Positions 24,246-33,222 of a DNA stretch of 57,642 nt are shown piece by piece. Location: contig NZ_LQIT01000037.1 in NCBI RefSeq assembly GCF_001499965.1, positions 1-57,642 on the forward strand, given 5' to 3'. The notes beneath the pieces were generated by a model, which saw nothing but the letters and a program-made list of their open reading frames with translations, was not told where the DNA came from and did not search any database. Position 1 is the first letter of the stretch. The number at the start of each line of letters is the position of its first letter. This DNA comes from Mycobacterium sp. GA-2829 (GTDB lineage Bacteria; Actinomycetota; Actinomycetes; Mycobacteriales; Mycobacteriaceae). The translations under genes and the position numbers were made by a program.

Positions 24246-26291
24246 TCAGACGTAGACGGCCTTCAGCGGTGACAGGTCGGTCTGCATCAGCACGACGTTG
24301 TAGTCACCCCACAGCGACATGTTCCAGTAGAGGCTGCTGAGGTCGGGATCGCCGTTGGAGTCCTTCAGATCCCCAGTGCCCGACCAGGGGTGGATCATCG
24401 GCGCGTACAGCCCGGGGTACTGCTTGGACGTGGCGATCGTGACCGGCGCCGACCACGGACCCTCCGGAGTGTCGGCGGTGCGCAGCTGGATGTCGTTGTT
24501 GCCGTCGCCGTAGAGCACGACGTACTTGCCGAGGTACTCGTTGTATTGCACCGACAGCTCGCTGACGTTGCCGCCGGTTTTCGCGCCGAACAGCCCACCG
24601 AGGTAGCCGCCGAACACGTTGGGGTCGTTGGCCCAGTCGACGACGAAGCCGAACAGCCCCGACGACTTCTTCGAGTCACCGATGATCGGGGTGGCGGCCA
24701 CGGGCTTGTTCTTGACCCACTTCTTGCCGTTCCAGTATTCGTACTTCGACAGGTCGGTCACCTGACCCTCGGGGACGCGCGAGAGGTAGGCCGAACCGGC
24801 GCGACCCGACGGCGTACCGAACGCGTACAGGTACCGGACGCCGTCCTCGCCGACCTGATCTTCGGGCTGCAGGACGTAGGCGGCCTGCTGAAAGTTCTGG
24901 TTGCCGGGCACGTACGGCGTGGTCGACCGGAACCACCCCGCCGAGCGGATCGTCGACGCCGCGAGCACCCACTTGTCCTTCGCCTCGTCATAGACGCTGA
25001 TCGCGGAGTAATTCGTGGTCCACCGGCCGGGGGTGTCCCACGACTTGACCGACATGAAGTTCACGAACTGCTTGCCGTCGATCTGGATGCCCGACGTCGG
25101 GATCTGCGTGACCTCGGATCCGAAGATCCCGAGCCGGCCGCCGAAGGGGCCGATGAACCGGCCCGCGTATCCGGTCTGCAGGAGCTGCAGCCCGTTGGTC
25201 AGGTTGTGGTCGGTGCTGACGAGCAGCACGTTCGACCGCCAGTCGCCGGTCATGTTGGCGTTGGCGAACGTGTCGCCGAACGCGACGTGCACGAAGCGCT
25301 CACCCAGCCGGATGCCACCGTCCCACATGATGCCGAGGTCGGTGCCGCCGATACCGAAGTTGTTGGGCACCTTGCCCGTCACCCAGCCCTTGTTGACCGA
25401 CGGCAGGGTGCTGGGGAACGGGTTCGCCGCCGCCGCCGTCACGATGCTCGACTCCGAAGCCCCGGTGTTCGCGGGCCGGATGAACGCCCGCTCGAATTCG
25501 CGTCGCGCCCAAGCCAACACAGCCCACAGCGTGGGCGGGGGAGCCGGGGCGGCAGGCAGGTTGGCGATCAGGGGCGCCAGGCCGACGGCCGCGAGCAGTC
25601 CGGAGAACGTCTTGGGCAGGCTCGGCGCCGTCGACGGCACCGCACGGGCCGTCGAGGCGGCCGTGTTCACCACCGGCTCGTCGGTGGGCAGAGACTCCGC
25701 GACCTCGTCGGTCACGGTTTCGGACGTCGCGGGGGTGTCGACGACGGTGGGCTCGTCGGCGGTGGGCAGGACCTCGTCGGCAGGCTCCTCGATGACCTCG
25801 TCGGTGGTGTCCTCGCCCACTTCCTCGACCGTCTCCTCGACGGCGGTCTCCTCCTCGGCAGCGCTCGTCGACGAGCCGGCCTTCGGCGACTGCGGCACGG
25901 ACGGTTCCGGATCGGTCGCGGGCTCCTCGGCCGGTTCCTCGGCGTCCTCGTCTGTGGCTGCCTCTTCGTCTGCGTCCTCGTCGTCGCCCAGGTCGAGGTC
26001 CGCGTCCGCGTCGTCCTGGTCGCTCGACTCGGTCGGCCCGGCGTCCTCGTCGTCGTCCGACGACGGTGTGGCGTCCTTCTCGGTGCCTGACGTTTCGGTC
26101 GACGCGCTCGATTCCGAGGCAGAGGGATCGCCGGCCGATGCAGATTCGGACGAGGAATCAGAGGGGGACGAACCCGTCGTATCGGCCACCGCGACACCGT
26201 GACCCAGGGTCACCGCGGCGCCGACACCCAGCGCGACGGCGAGAGCGCCGATCCGGCCCACGTGCGCGGCAGCGCTGCTCTTCGATCTCAT
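24246..26291 (-). CDS. Secreted DUF4185 protein, possible endo-D-arabinanase (GH183-type)
   Basis: 681 residues. A signal peptide of about 37 residues ends in GVAVADT. Residues about 38-215 are a strikingly acidic, repetitive linker (Asp/Glu/Ser/Thr-rich). The DUF4185 domain occupies about 290-681 (GIGGTDLGIMWDGG, HVAFGDTF, SDHN-like segments, YNEYLGKYVVLYGDG, and the end MSLWGDYNVVLMQTDL), a beta-propeller-like fold. Members of this family were recently shown to cut mycobacterial D-arabinan (my recollection; GH183), so it may remodel arabinogalactan or lipoarabinomannan. Catalytic acids cannot be assigned here. It is divergent from the TetR gene at 26430. Confidence 0.78.
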   Translation of the reverse strand: MRSKSSAAAHVGRIGALAVALGVGAAVTLGHGVAVADTTGSSPSDSSSESASAGDPSASESSASTETSGTEKDATPSSDDDEDAGPTESSDQDDADADLDLGDDEDADEEAATDEDAEEPAEEPATDPEPSVPQSPKAGSSTSAAEEETAVEETVEEVGEDTTDEVIEEPADEVLPTADEPTVVDTPATSETVTDEVAESLPTDEPVVNTAASTARAVPSTAPSLPKTFSGLLAAVGLAPLIANLPAAPAPPPTLWAVLAWARREFERAFIRPANTGASESSIVTAAAANPFPSTLPSVNKGWVTGKVPNNFGIGGTDLGIMWDGGIRLGERFVHVAFGDTFANANMTGDWRSNVLLVSTDHNLTNGLQLLQTGYAGRFIGPFGGRLGIFGSEVTQIPTSGIQIDGKQFVNFMSVKSWDTPGRWTTNYSAISVYDEAKDKWVLAASTIRSAGWFRSTTPYVPGNQNFQQAAYVLQPEDQVGEDGVRYLYAFGTPSGRAGSAYLSRVPEGQVTDLSKYEYWNGKKWVKNKPVAATPIIGDSKKSSGLFGFVVDWANDPNVFGGYLGGLFGAKTGGNVSELSVQYNEYLGKYVVLYGDGNNDIQLRTADTPEGPWSAPVTIATSKQYPGLYAPMIHPWSGTGDLKDSNGDPDLSSLYWNMSLWGDYNVVLMQTDLSPLKAVYV

Positions 26292-26403
26292 CCGTGCATT
26301 CCCCTGTCGTCGCGGCGTCGATACCGACTTGATATCGCCGGCTGTGGCCAGAGTGTTTCAAATCGCAAACTTCGGGGTAGTCCGCGCAATCCGGACCAAA
26401 TTA

Positions 26404-26420
26404 CGTGACGCTGTGTCACG
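26404..26420. promoter_or_regulatory. TetR-type operator palindrome CGTGAC-N5-GTCACG
   Basis: Six-base perfect arms with a 5-base spacer (17 bp), nine bases before GTG 26430 of the TetR gene and between it and the divergent DUF4185 gene. It is a likely autoregulatory site that might also reach the divergent promoter. Confidence 0.65.
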
Positions 26421-26429
26421 ATTTGCGGC

Positions 26430-27035
26430 GTGGAGCTTGCCGACAGCGTCGACGCGGACGCGGGCCGCCCGGCACGGGGACGCCGTCGCGACCCGCTGAC
26501 CCGCGAGAACGTGCTGGCCTCGACACGGCGGATCCTCGCCGGGCAGGGCTACGACCACGTGACCGTCGAGCGAGTGGCGCGGGAAGCGGGGGTCAGCAGA
26601 CCGACCGTCTACCGCCGCTGGCCGTCGAAGGCGCACATCGTGTTCGACGCCGCGTTCCAGACCGCGGACTCCGCCGAGATCCTTTCCAGCACCGGCGATT
26701 TCGCCGCCGATCTGCGGCGTTTCGTGCGCGCGGTTCTCGAATTCTGGCGTGAGCCCGCCGTGTACGCCGCGGCACTGGGCATCCTGGCCGAACGACAGCG
26801 CGATCCGGAGCTCAGCATCCGGGCACAGCAGCTGCTCGACAAGGCCACCCAGGCCGCGTTCACCGAGCTGGTGCACGACGGCGTCCGTCAGGGTGCCGTA
26901 CCCGCCGACGTCGATCCGGAGTTCCTGTACGACACCGTCGTCGGCAGCGCCTTCTACGCCGTCCAGGTCCGCGGTGTCACCGACTTCGACGCCTTCGTCA
27001 CCAACCTGTGCACCCTGGTCACCCGACAGAGATGA
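26430..27035 (+). CDS. TetR-family repressor
   Basis: 201 residues. The N-terminal HTH is typical (ENVLASTRRILAGQGYDHVTVERVAREAGVSRPTVYRRW); the C-terminal ligand domain includes the TetR_C pattern with FDAFVTNLCTLV at the end. GTG 26430 follows a 17-bp palindrome, the probable operator. It heads a run of three genes: DUF1214 protein (overlapping or 8 bases away) and sulfotransferase. It probably represses them and itself; the inducer is unknown but might be a lipid or steroid-like compound, judging from the enzymes it accompanies (inference). Confidence 0.9.
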   Translation: MELADSVDADAGRPARGRRRDPLTRENVLASTRRILAGQGYDHVTVERVAREAGVSRPTVYRRWPSKAHIVFDAAFQTADSAEILSSTGDFAADLRRFVRAVLEFWREPAVYAAALGILAERQRDPELSIRAQQLLDKATQAAFTELVHDGVRQGAVPADVDPEFLYDTVVGSAFYAVQVRGVTDFDAFVTNLCTLVTRQR

Positions 27036-27043
27036 GACCCACG

Positions 27044-28111
27044 ATGAGCACCGAACTCTCCCAAGCCTTTCGGGAACTGCTCGACGAACTACGCGCCGTC
27101 GAGGACAAGATCCTCACCGCCGATCCGCCGCTGTCGGAGGCCGATCTGCTCGACGGATACCGCCTGACGTTCAGCCTGCTGCGCGTGGCGGTCGACACCT
27201 ACGTCTGGGGGGACAAGGACAACCCCCGGTTCGTCGACGTCATCGGTCCCTATCAGAAGTGGGGTGGCGACAACTCGGACGCCTTCTACCAGGTCGCGCC
27301 GGTCGATCCGCGCCGGACGTACCGGGTTCGAGGTAACCGCGGCGACGCCGTGTATCTGTCGATCACCGTCTACGGCGGACCCGACGACGGCCACTACAGC
27401 ACCCGCATCGTCGGCACCCTCAACGACCGTGACCTCGACTTCGACGCCGACGGCAACTTCGAATTCACCATGAGCCCCCACCCGCAGCCGGCGACCTGGC
27501 TGCGCCTCGACGATGATGCGGTGACCGCGCTGACCCGCGACTACCTCACCGCGCCAGACACCGGCCGCCGCACGCAGTGGGTGATCGAGAGCGTCGACCC
27601 ACCGGCCCGGCGCCACGACGACGCCGAGGACCTCGCGCGCCGAATGCGGGCCGCCCGCACCTGGATTCGTGAACAGTGCTCGTTCCTGCCGACGCGGATC
27701 GACCCGCCGAACGAGATACTCGAACCGTTCCCGGTACCGCAGAACGCGTACGGCTGGTCGGCGGCCGACGCGGCGTACGCCATGGGCGCCTACGCACTCG
27801 AACCCGACCAGGCGCTGGTGGTCGAGGGCACCTCGCCGCCGTGTGCGTTCTGGAACCTGTGCCTGTGGAATCCGTTCCTGCACACCTACGACTACACCTA
27901 CGAACGGGTCACCCTCAACGGCGCGCAGGTCACCTACGAACCGGACGGATCGTGGCAGATCGTGATCGCCGATCGCGATCCCGGCCACCCGAACTGGGTG
28001 TCCACCGCCGGCCGCGGCACCGGCCTGATCTGGCTGCGGTGGTTCCTGCCCGACGAGACGCCGGCGCGGCCACTGTGCCGGGTCGTGGATCTGGCGCAGG
28101 TGGCCCGGTGA
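27044..28111 (+). CDS. DUF1214 domain protein
   Basis: 355 residues. The body contains FYQVAPVDPRRTYRVRG, a beta-rich core with GDAVYLSITVYGG, and the C-terminal DUF1214-type segment WNLCLWNPFL, with WLRWFLPDETP near the end. No signal peptide or membrane segment is visible. Function of the family is not established. Start choice: ATG 27044, or ATG 27032, which overlaps the TetR stop as ATGA. The downstream sulfotransferase gene overlaps its stop by four bases (GTGA), so the two are translationally coupled. Confidence 0.82.
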   Translation: MSTELSQAFRELLDELRAVEDKILTADPPLSEADLLDGYRLTFSLLRVAVDTYVWGDKDNPRFVDVIGPYQKWGGDNSDAFYQVAPVDPRRTYRVRGNRGDAVYLSITVYGGPDDGHYSTRIVGTLNDRDLDFDADGNFEFTMSPHPQPATWLRLDDDAVTALTRDYLTAPDTGRRTQWVIESVDPPARRHDDAEDLARRMRAARTWIREQCSFLPTRIDPPNEILEPFPVPQNAYGWSAADAAYAMGAYALEPDQALVVEGTSPPCAFWNLCLWNPFLHTYDYTYERVTLNGAQVTYEPDGSWQIVIADRDPGHPNWVSTAGRGTGLIWLRWFLPDETPARPLCRVVDLAQVAR

Positions 28112-29358
28112 CCGCCCAGGTCGCCCGCCCGGCGCCGATCGCGTTCGACGACCTCGCCGAACCGGTGTTCCCGGCCGCGGCCGGGCCGATGCGCGAGGCG
28201 CTGGCCGCCTACGGCGCCGCGCTGGACCTGTCACCGCAGGCGCTGCTGGCGACGGCTCGAGACCGCGCCGGGCTGACCGACTTCGGCGACGACGGGTTCC
28301 GCGCCCGCCTCGAGGTGCTGTGCGCATCGCTGACCACCGAGGCCGCACTGTCGGACGTCGGCCAAGCGATGGCCTTCGAACAACTCACCCAGCACCTCGT
28401 CAACCGCCTGCGGCTGACCGACCTCGTCGCGAGGCATCCCGAGATCCTCGATGTCCGGATCGAGCGCCCGATCATCATCTGCGGGCTGCCCCGCACGGGA
28501 ACGACCCACCTGCACAACATGATCGCCGCCGATCCGGCGATCCGCTACCTGCCCTACTGGGAGAGCCTGGAACCCGTCCCCGCACCGGGGGAGACGGGGA
28601 CGCAGGGCCGCCGGGAGCGCTGTGCGGCGGGTCTCGACCTGCTGCACACCGCGATGCCGGAGTTCCGCCGCATGCACGACATGACCGTCGACCATGCGCA
28701 CGAAGAGATCCAACTGCTGGCCAACGACATCGGCGGCATGCTCTTCGAGACCACCTTCCACGTCCCCGGATACGCGGCCGACTACCAGGCCCACGACCAG
28801 ACCCCGTCGTACGCATTCCTCAAGACGACCCTGCGGGCGTTGCAGTGGCTGGGCGGGGGACGCCGGTGGGTGCTGAAGTCCCCGCAGCACCTCGAACAGT
28901 TCCCCGCCCTGGCGGCCACTTTCCCCGACGCGACTTTCGTTGTCACCCATCGTGATCCGGTCGAGGTCGTGCAGTCGATGGCGACGATGATCTGCTACGC
29001 GGCCCGGATGTCGTGTGACCGGCCCGATCCCGTTGCGCTGACCCGCTATTGGGTCGACCGCGCCGCCGACCTGCTCACCGCCTGCGTACGCGACCGCGAC
29101 GCGCTGCCCGCCGACCGGTCCGTCGACATCCGTTTCGACGACTTCATGGCCGACGAAGAGGGCACGCTCGCAGCGATCTACGCGCTGGCCGACCAGCCGT
29201 TCGACGATCCCGCCCGCGCGGCGATGGCCCGGTTCCGCACCGCACACCCCCGCGGCATGTACGGCGGCGTGATCCACCGGCCGGCCGACCTCGGCCTGGA
29301 CGCCGAGGCGGTGGCCACCCGGCTCGGCGATTACCACCGTCGCTTCGTCACGCGCTGA
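28108..29358 (+). CDS. PAPS-dependent sulfotransferase family protein
   Basis: 416 residues. The 5'-phosphosulfate-binding loop is IICGLPRTGTTHLHNMI at about 127-143, and the 3'-phosphate-binding region is FVVTHRDPVEVVQSM. Both match the actinobacterial sulfotransferase_3 group, some of whose members sulfate trehalose or menaquinone-type lipids in mycobacteria. Substrate here is unknown. GTG 28108 overlaps the DUF1214 stop (GTGA), which fixes the start although the frame is open far upstream. It is the third gene of the TetR-led operon. Confidence 0.87.
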   Translation: MTAQVARPAPIAFDDLAEPVFPAAAGPMREALAAYGAALDLSPQALLATARDRAGLTDFGDDGFRARLEVLCASLTTEAALSDVGQAMAFEQLTQHLVNRLRLTDLVARHPEILDVRIERPIIICGLPRTGTTHLHNMIAADPAIRYLPYWESLEPVPAPGETGTQGRRERCAAGLDLLHTAMPEFRRMHDMTVDHAHEEIQLLANDIGGMLFETTFHVPGYAADYQAHDQTPSYAFLKTTLRALQWLGGGRRWVLKSPQHLEQFPALAATFPDATFVVTHRDPVEVVQSMATMICYAARMSCDRPDPVALTRYWVDRAADLLTACVRDRDALPADRSVDIRFDDFMADEEGTLAAIYALADQPFDDPARAAMARFRTAHPRGMYGGVIHRPADLGLDAEAVATRLGDYHRRFVTR

Positions 29359-29387
29359 GCAACACGCGTCAAGCGCAGCAGGGCGGG

Positions 29388-29393
29388 TACCCT
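29388..29393 (+). promoter_or_regulatory. -10 box TACCCT before the five-codon leader ORF
   Basis: TACCCT ends six bases before ATG 29400, so the transcript should begin at that ATG rather than at the DUF808 start. Confidence 0.45.
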
Positions 29394-29399
29394 CGCGCC

Positions 29400-29417
29400 A
29401 TGGGAGACAAGCGATGA
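29400..29417 (+). CDS. Five-codon leaderless ORF (MGDKR) overlapping DUF808 start
   Basis: ATG GGA GAC AAG CGA TGA. Its stop overlaps the start of the DUF808 gene as ATGA (29414-29417). The GGGAGA within it also acts as a ribosome-binding site for the larger gene. It may couple translation of DUF808 to leaderless initiation, or the ATG may be incidental. Confidence 0.35.
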   Translation: MGDKR

Positions 29418-30346
29418 GCGCGGGTCTGTTCGGACTGCTCGACGACGTCGCGGTGCTCGCGCGGATGGCCGCGGCATCGGTGGACGACATCGGCGCCGCC
29501 GCGGGGCGGGCGACCGCCAAGGCCGCGGGCGTGGTCGTCGACGACACCGCGGTCACCCCGCAGTACGTGCACGGCATCGCCGCCGAGCGGGAACTCCCGA
29601 TCATCAAACGCATCGCGATCGGGTCGCTGCGCAACAAGCTGCTGTTAATCCTCCCCGCGGCGCTGCTGCTCAGCCAGTTCGTGCCGTGGTTGCTCACCCC
29701 GATCCTGATGCTGGGAGCGACCTACCTCTGCTACGAGGGTGCCGAGAAGGTGTGGGGCCGCATCCGCGGTCATGACAGCCATGCCGTCCCGGCGGCCGAG
29801 GCAGGGGAGGACGCCGAGAAGTTCATGGTCACCGGCGCGATCCGTACCGACTTCATCCTGTCCGCGGAGATCATGGTGATCGCGCTCAACGAGGTCGCCG
29901 CCGAGTCGTTCTTCCCGCGGCTGATCATCCTGGTGATCGTCGCGCTGGTGATCACCGCTGCGGTGTACGGCGTGGTGGCGGGCATCGTGAAGATGGACGA
30001 CATCGGGCTGCGGCTGACGCAGCGCACGTCGCGCTTCGCGCAGTCGGTGGGGCGAGGGCTGGTCACCGGGATGCCCAAGCTGCTGGCCGCCCTGTCGCTG
30101 ATCGGCACGGTCGCCATGCTCTGGGTCGGCGGGCACATTCTGCTGGTCGGCTCCGACGAATTAGGGTGGCACACGCTCTACGGGTGGGTGCACCACGCGG
30201 AGGAGGCCGTCCACCACGCCGTCGACGGCGTCGGCGCGGTGCTGGCCTGGCTGGTCAACACCGGGGCCTCGGCGGTGATCGGCCTGATCGTCGGTGCCGT
30301 GGTGCTCGCGGTCGTACACCTGCTGCCGTTCGGCCGCAAGCACTGA
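29414..30346 (+). CDS. DUF808 (YedI-like) membrane protein
   Basis: 310 residues. The conserved N-terminus MSAGLFGLLDDVAVLARMAAASVDDIGAAAG is diagnostic of DUF808. About six hydrophobic segments follow (LLLILPAALLLSQFVPWLL, a cluster around 180-200, another near 235-250, and a C-terminal helix). The family is an inner-membrane protein of unknown function. GGAGA lies seven bases before the ATG. It is followed by a short acidic ORF and then the convergent acyl-CoA synthetase gene. Confidence 0.85.
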   Translation: MSAGLFGLLDDVAVLARMAAASVDDIGAAAGRATAKAAGVVVDDTAVTPQYVHGIAAERELPIIKRIAIGSLRNKLLLILPAALLLSQFVPWLLTPILMLGATYLCYEGAEKVWGRIRGHDSHAVPAAEAGEDAEKFMVTGAIRTDFILSAEIMVIALNEVAAESFFPRLIILVIVALVITAAVYGVVAGIVKMDDIGLRLTQRTSRFAQSVGRGLVTGMPKLLAALSLIGTVAMLWVGGHILLVGSDELGWHTLYGWVHHAEEAVHHAVDGVGAVLAWLVNTGASAVIGLIVGAVVLAVVHLLPFGRKH

Positions 30347-30379
30347 TTGGCCGCCGCGGCCGCCGGGTAGCCCGACACG

Positions 30380-30499
30380 GTGACCCCACGTGAGACACCC
30401 GAGGACGAGGACCACGTCACCGCGGCCGAGGACGACGGTTCGGCGGAGTTCCAACCCGAGGACGGCGGGGCGGCCCCACCGTCGGCGCCCGAACGCTAG
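30380..30499 (+). CDS. Possible 39-residue acidic protein
   Basis: GTG to TAG, rich in Asp, Glu, Pro and Ala (VTPRETPEDEDHVTAAEDDG at the start, PSAPER at the end). It fills the gap between DUF808 and the convergent synthetase gene and overlaps that gene's stop by four bases. Codon positions look like the surrounding genes (third-position GC high), but there is no clear ribosome-binding site and only a weak TAGCCC upstream. It could be real or chance. Confidence 0.3.
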   Translation: MTPRETPEDEDHVTAAEDDGSAEFQPEDGGAAPPSAPER

Positions 30500-32025
30500 A
30501 CGAACATCTCCTTGACCGCCCTGCGGTTGAGTTTGCCGCTGGGCAGCACCGGCAGCTGGTCGGTGGTGGTGACCAGCCAGCGGGTCGGCACCTTGTAGGA
30601 CGACAGCTGGGTCCGCACCCGCGCCGACAGGTCGGCGACGTCGAGGTCACCCGCGGCGGGTACGACGGCCGCGCAGACCTGTTCACCGCGCTCGGGGTCG
30701 TCGACGCCGACCACCACGCACTGCACGACGTCGGGGAACTGTTCGACGACCGCCTCGACCTCCAGCGGGGAGACGTTGGCCCCTGCGGATTTGATGAGTT
30801 CGCTGGTGCGGCCGACGTAGAACAGCCGCGGGTCATCGGGTCGGCGGTAGACCCGGTCGCCGGTGTGGTACCAGCCGTCGGCGTCGAACGTCTCGGCGCG
30901 TTCGCGTTTGTTGTACCCGGCCATCACCCCGACCCCGCGGATGAGCAGTTCCCCGACCGTGCCGTCGGGCACTGGGCCGCCGTTCTCGTCGACGATCGCC
31001 ATCTCGGTGAACGTGAACCCGCCCGCGGTCTCCGACATCGTCCGGTGCACCGGGTAGCCGTCGGGCACGTCGGTCATCGCGATGTCGAGCGGACCGTGCA
31101 CCAGCGTGGGGGCGCTGCTGAGGTCGCGGGCGGCGAACGACGGGTGGTCGCGCAGCCGCTGGGTGAATGCCGGCCACCCGATCAGCCCGGTCGCACGTTC
31201 GCGTTCGATGAGATCCAGCGCGGTCTGAGGGTCCAGCCGCGGCAGCACCAGCACCGTCACCGGTTCGTGCAGCGCCCCCGTCGCCGCCAGCAGGCCGCCG
31301 ACCCAGAAGAACGGCATCGCGCACAGCACCCGCACCTCACCGGCCGTGCCGGTGACCACCCGCACCGCGGCGGGCCAGCCCGACGTCTGGCGCACCACGG
31401 TCCCGTGGGTGTGCAGCACCCCTTTCGGGTCGGCGGTGGATCCGGAGGTGTGCACCATGACCGCGAGGTCGGCGGGGTACACCTCCCGTTCGACCGCGGC
31501 CAGCACGTCGCGGGACACCGTGGCGTCGGCCGTGTCGTCGTGACGGGTCACCCACGGCTTGTCGGCGCGGCCGGTCACGACGACGGTGCGCAGATACGGG
31601 GCCGCGCGAAGCGCCAGGCGGCCCGCGGTCTGTCCCGTCAACTCGGGCAGCGCCGCCTCGAACCGCTCGGCGACATCGGTGCCGAGGACCTCGGCGGGCG
31701 CGACGACCAGCGCGACGTCGGCCAGCCGCACCACCTTGGCCAGCTCGGCCGGGGTGTACATCGTGCTCAGCGGGACCGCCAGCGCGCCGACGCGGGATAC
31801 CGCCAGCCACCACACGATCCACTCGGCGCCGTTGGGGAAGAACAGCCCCACCCGCACGCCCTTGCCGACGCCGCGGTGCAGCAGCCAGCAGGCCAGCTCC
31901 GCCGAGCGGCGTTCGGCATCGGCGTAGGTCAGCCGCTCGGTGGGGGTGACGAGGTAGTCGTGGTCGCCGAACTCGGCGGCGCTGCGGGCCAGCAGCGCCG
32001 GGATCGTCGGATGCGACGGGGTCAT
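30496..32025 (-). CDS. Acyl-CoA synthetase / AMP-binding family (FadD-like)
   Basis: 509 residues from ATG 32025 (MTPSHPTIPALLARSAAEFGD). The adenylation motifs are in order: the P-loop VHTSGSTADPKGVLHTH, the A5 motif HRTMSETAG, YHTGD, and the A10 Lys in LPSGKLNRRAVKEM at the very C-terminus. It activates a carboxylic acid as acyl-AMP and passes it to CoA. The chain-length preference is not readable. The frame is open to 32103, but the conserved sequence starts at 32025. It is divergent from the second spore-photoproduct-lyase-like gene and could feed the neighbouring enoyl-CoA hydratase, though they are not in one operon. Confidence 0.9.
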   Translation of the reverse strand: MTPSHPTIPALLARSAAEFGDHDYLVTPTERLTYADAERRSAELACWLLHRGVGKGVRVGLFFPNGAEWIVWWLAVSRVGALAVPLSTMYTPAELAKVVRLADVALVVAPAEVLGTDVAERFEAALPELTGQTAGRLALRAAPYLRTVVVTGRADKPWVTRHDDTADATVSRDVLAAVEREVYPADLAVMVHTSGSTADPKGVLHTHGTVVRQTSGWPAAVRVVTGTAGEVRVLCAMPFFWVGGLLAATGALHEPVTVLVLPRLDPQTALDLIERERATGLIGWPAFTQRLRDHPSFAARDLSSAPTLVHGPLDIAMTDVPDGYPVHRTMSETAGGFTFTEMAIVDENGGPVPDGTVGELLIRGVGVMAGYNKRERAETFDADGWYHTGDRVYRRPDDPRLFYVGRTSELIKSAGANVSPLEVEAVVEQFPDVVQCVVVGVDDPERGEQVCAAVVPAAGDLDVADLSARVRTQLSSYKVPTRWLVTTTDQLPVLPSGKLNRRAVKEMFV

Positions 32026-32117
32026 CCGCCGATCTTCTCCGACACCCCGACCGCGCGTGTCACGGGGCTCACGTCGGATACCGGAACAGTGCCTCGCGCA
32101 CACTCGTTGGACGGGCT

Positions 32118-33218
32118 ATGGCGTCACAATCCCAGACCCACCGGACGCCGGTCGACCTGGCAGATCGTCTTCTCGACATCAAACGCATCTACCACGAACG
32201 CGGTATCGATCGGTTCCCGCGGGCCCGCGAGGTGCTCGACCGGTTCCCCGATGCCGAACGCATCGAAGTGCTCTCCCATCAGGCGATCCCCGGGCTGTAC
32301 GGCAACGAGGGCAACGTCGAGGACTGGGTGCGCAACAAGCGCGAGGTGCTCGTACTCGGCGAGAAGAAGAGCCTGAGCGCGCGCCGCAACGAACGCTCCA
32401 GCGACTGGATCGCACCGTCGACGGCCAACGGCTGCGCGATGGCGTGCTCGTACTGCTACGTGCCGCGCCGCAAGGGTTACGCCAACCCGATCACGGTGTT
32501 CGCCAACATCGAGAAGATCACCGGCTACCTCGAGCTGCACGCCGCCCGGCAGGGACCCAAACCCGAACCGAACCAATGCGATCCGGTCGACTGGGTGTAC
32601 GACATCGGCGAGAACAGCGACTGCTCGGCCGACGCCCTGGTCTCCGACAACGTGCGCGATCTCGTCGGCCTGTTCGCGCGGATCCCGAACGCGAAGGCCA
32701 GTTTCGCGACCAAACTCGTCAACCGCGACCTGCTCACCTACGACCCGCGCGGCGGTACCCGGGTGCGGTTCAGCCTGATGCCCGCCGAGACGTCCCGGCT
32801 GGTCGACGTGCGCACCTCCAAGATCGCCGACCGGATCGCCGCGATCGATGACTTCGTCGAGGCAGGCTATGAGGTGCACCTCAACTTCAGCCCGGTCATC
32901 GTGCACGAGAACTGGCTGGCCGACTGGGCTGAACTGCTCGACCAGATCGCCGACAACACGAACGACCGCACCAAACGCCAGCTGGCCGCCGAGATCATCT
33001 TCCTCACCCACAACGAGGGTCTGCACGACGTCAACCTCGGTTGGCATCCGAAGGGCGAGGAGTTGCTGTGGCGGCCGGATCTGCAGCAGCTCAAGCGCAG
33101 TCAGAACGGCCAGTGGAACGTCCGCTACAAGAGCCCGTGGAAGGGCAAGTGGGTGCAGCAGCTGACGGACCTGATCGGCGACCGGCTGCCGGACTGCCGG
33201 ATCCGCTACGCGTTCTGA
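32118..33218 (+). CDS. Second spore-photoproduct-lyase-family radical SAM protein
   Basis: 366 residues. The radical SAM triad CxxxCxxC is at Cys106, Cys110 and Cys113 (NGCAMACSYCYVP). A later Cys169 (GENSDCSADALVS) sits where SPL proteins carry the hydrogen-donor Cys. The N-terminal LSHQAIPGLYGNEGNVEDWVRNKREVLVLGEKKS segment and the C-terminal KGKWVQQL differ from the homologue at 21998-23095, so this is a separate branch rather than a recent duplicate. The DNA-repair role is inferred from the family. It is convergent with the enoyl-CoA hydratase gene, four bases apart. Confidence 0.8.
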   Translation: MASQSQTHRTPVDLADRLLDIKRIYHERGIDRFPRAREVLDRFPDAERIEVLSHQAIPGLYGNEGNVEDWVRNKREVLVLGEKKSLSARRNERSSDWIAPSTANGCAMACSYCYVPRRKGYANPITVFANIEKITGYLELHAARQGPKPEPNQCDPVDWVYDIGENSDCSADALVSDNVRDLVGLFARIPNAKASFATKLVNRDLLTYDPRGGTRVRFSLMPAETSRLVDVRTSKIADRIAAIDDFVEAGYEVHLNFSPVIVHENWLADWAELLDQIADNTNDRTKRQLAAEIIFLTHNEGLHDVNLGWHPKGEELLWRPDLQQLKRSQNGQWNVRYKSPWKGKWVQQLTDLIGDRLPDCRIRYAF

Positions 33219-33222
33219 CGCG

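Noticed and set aside
24390..26090. 566-codon open frame on the plus strand
   Set aside because: It is a shadow of the DUF4185 gene; the Arg/Val/Gly-rich product reflects GC-rich codon positions.
27676..28107. N-terminal extension of the sulfotransferase
   Set aside because: It lies in another frame within the DUF1214 gene; the GTGA overlap at 28108 is the natural start.
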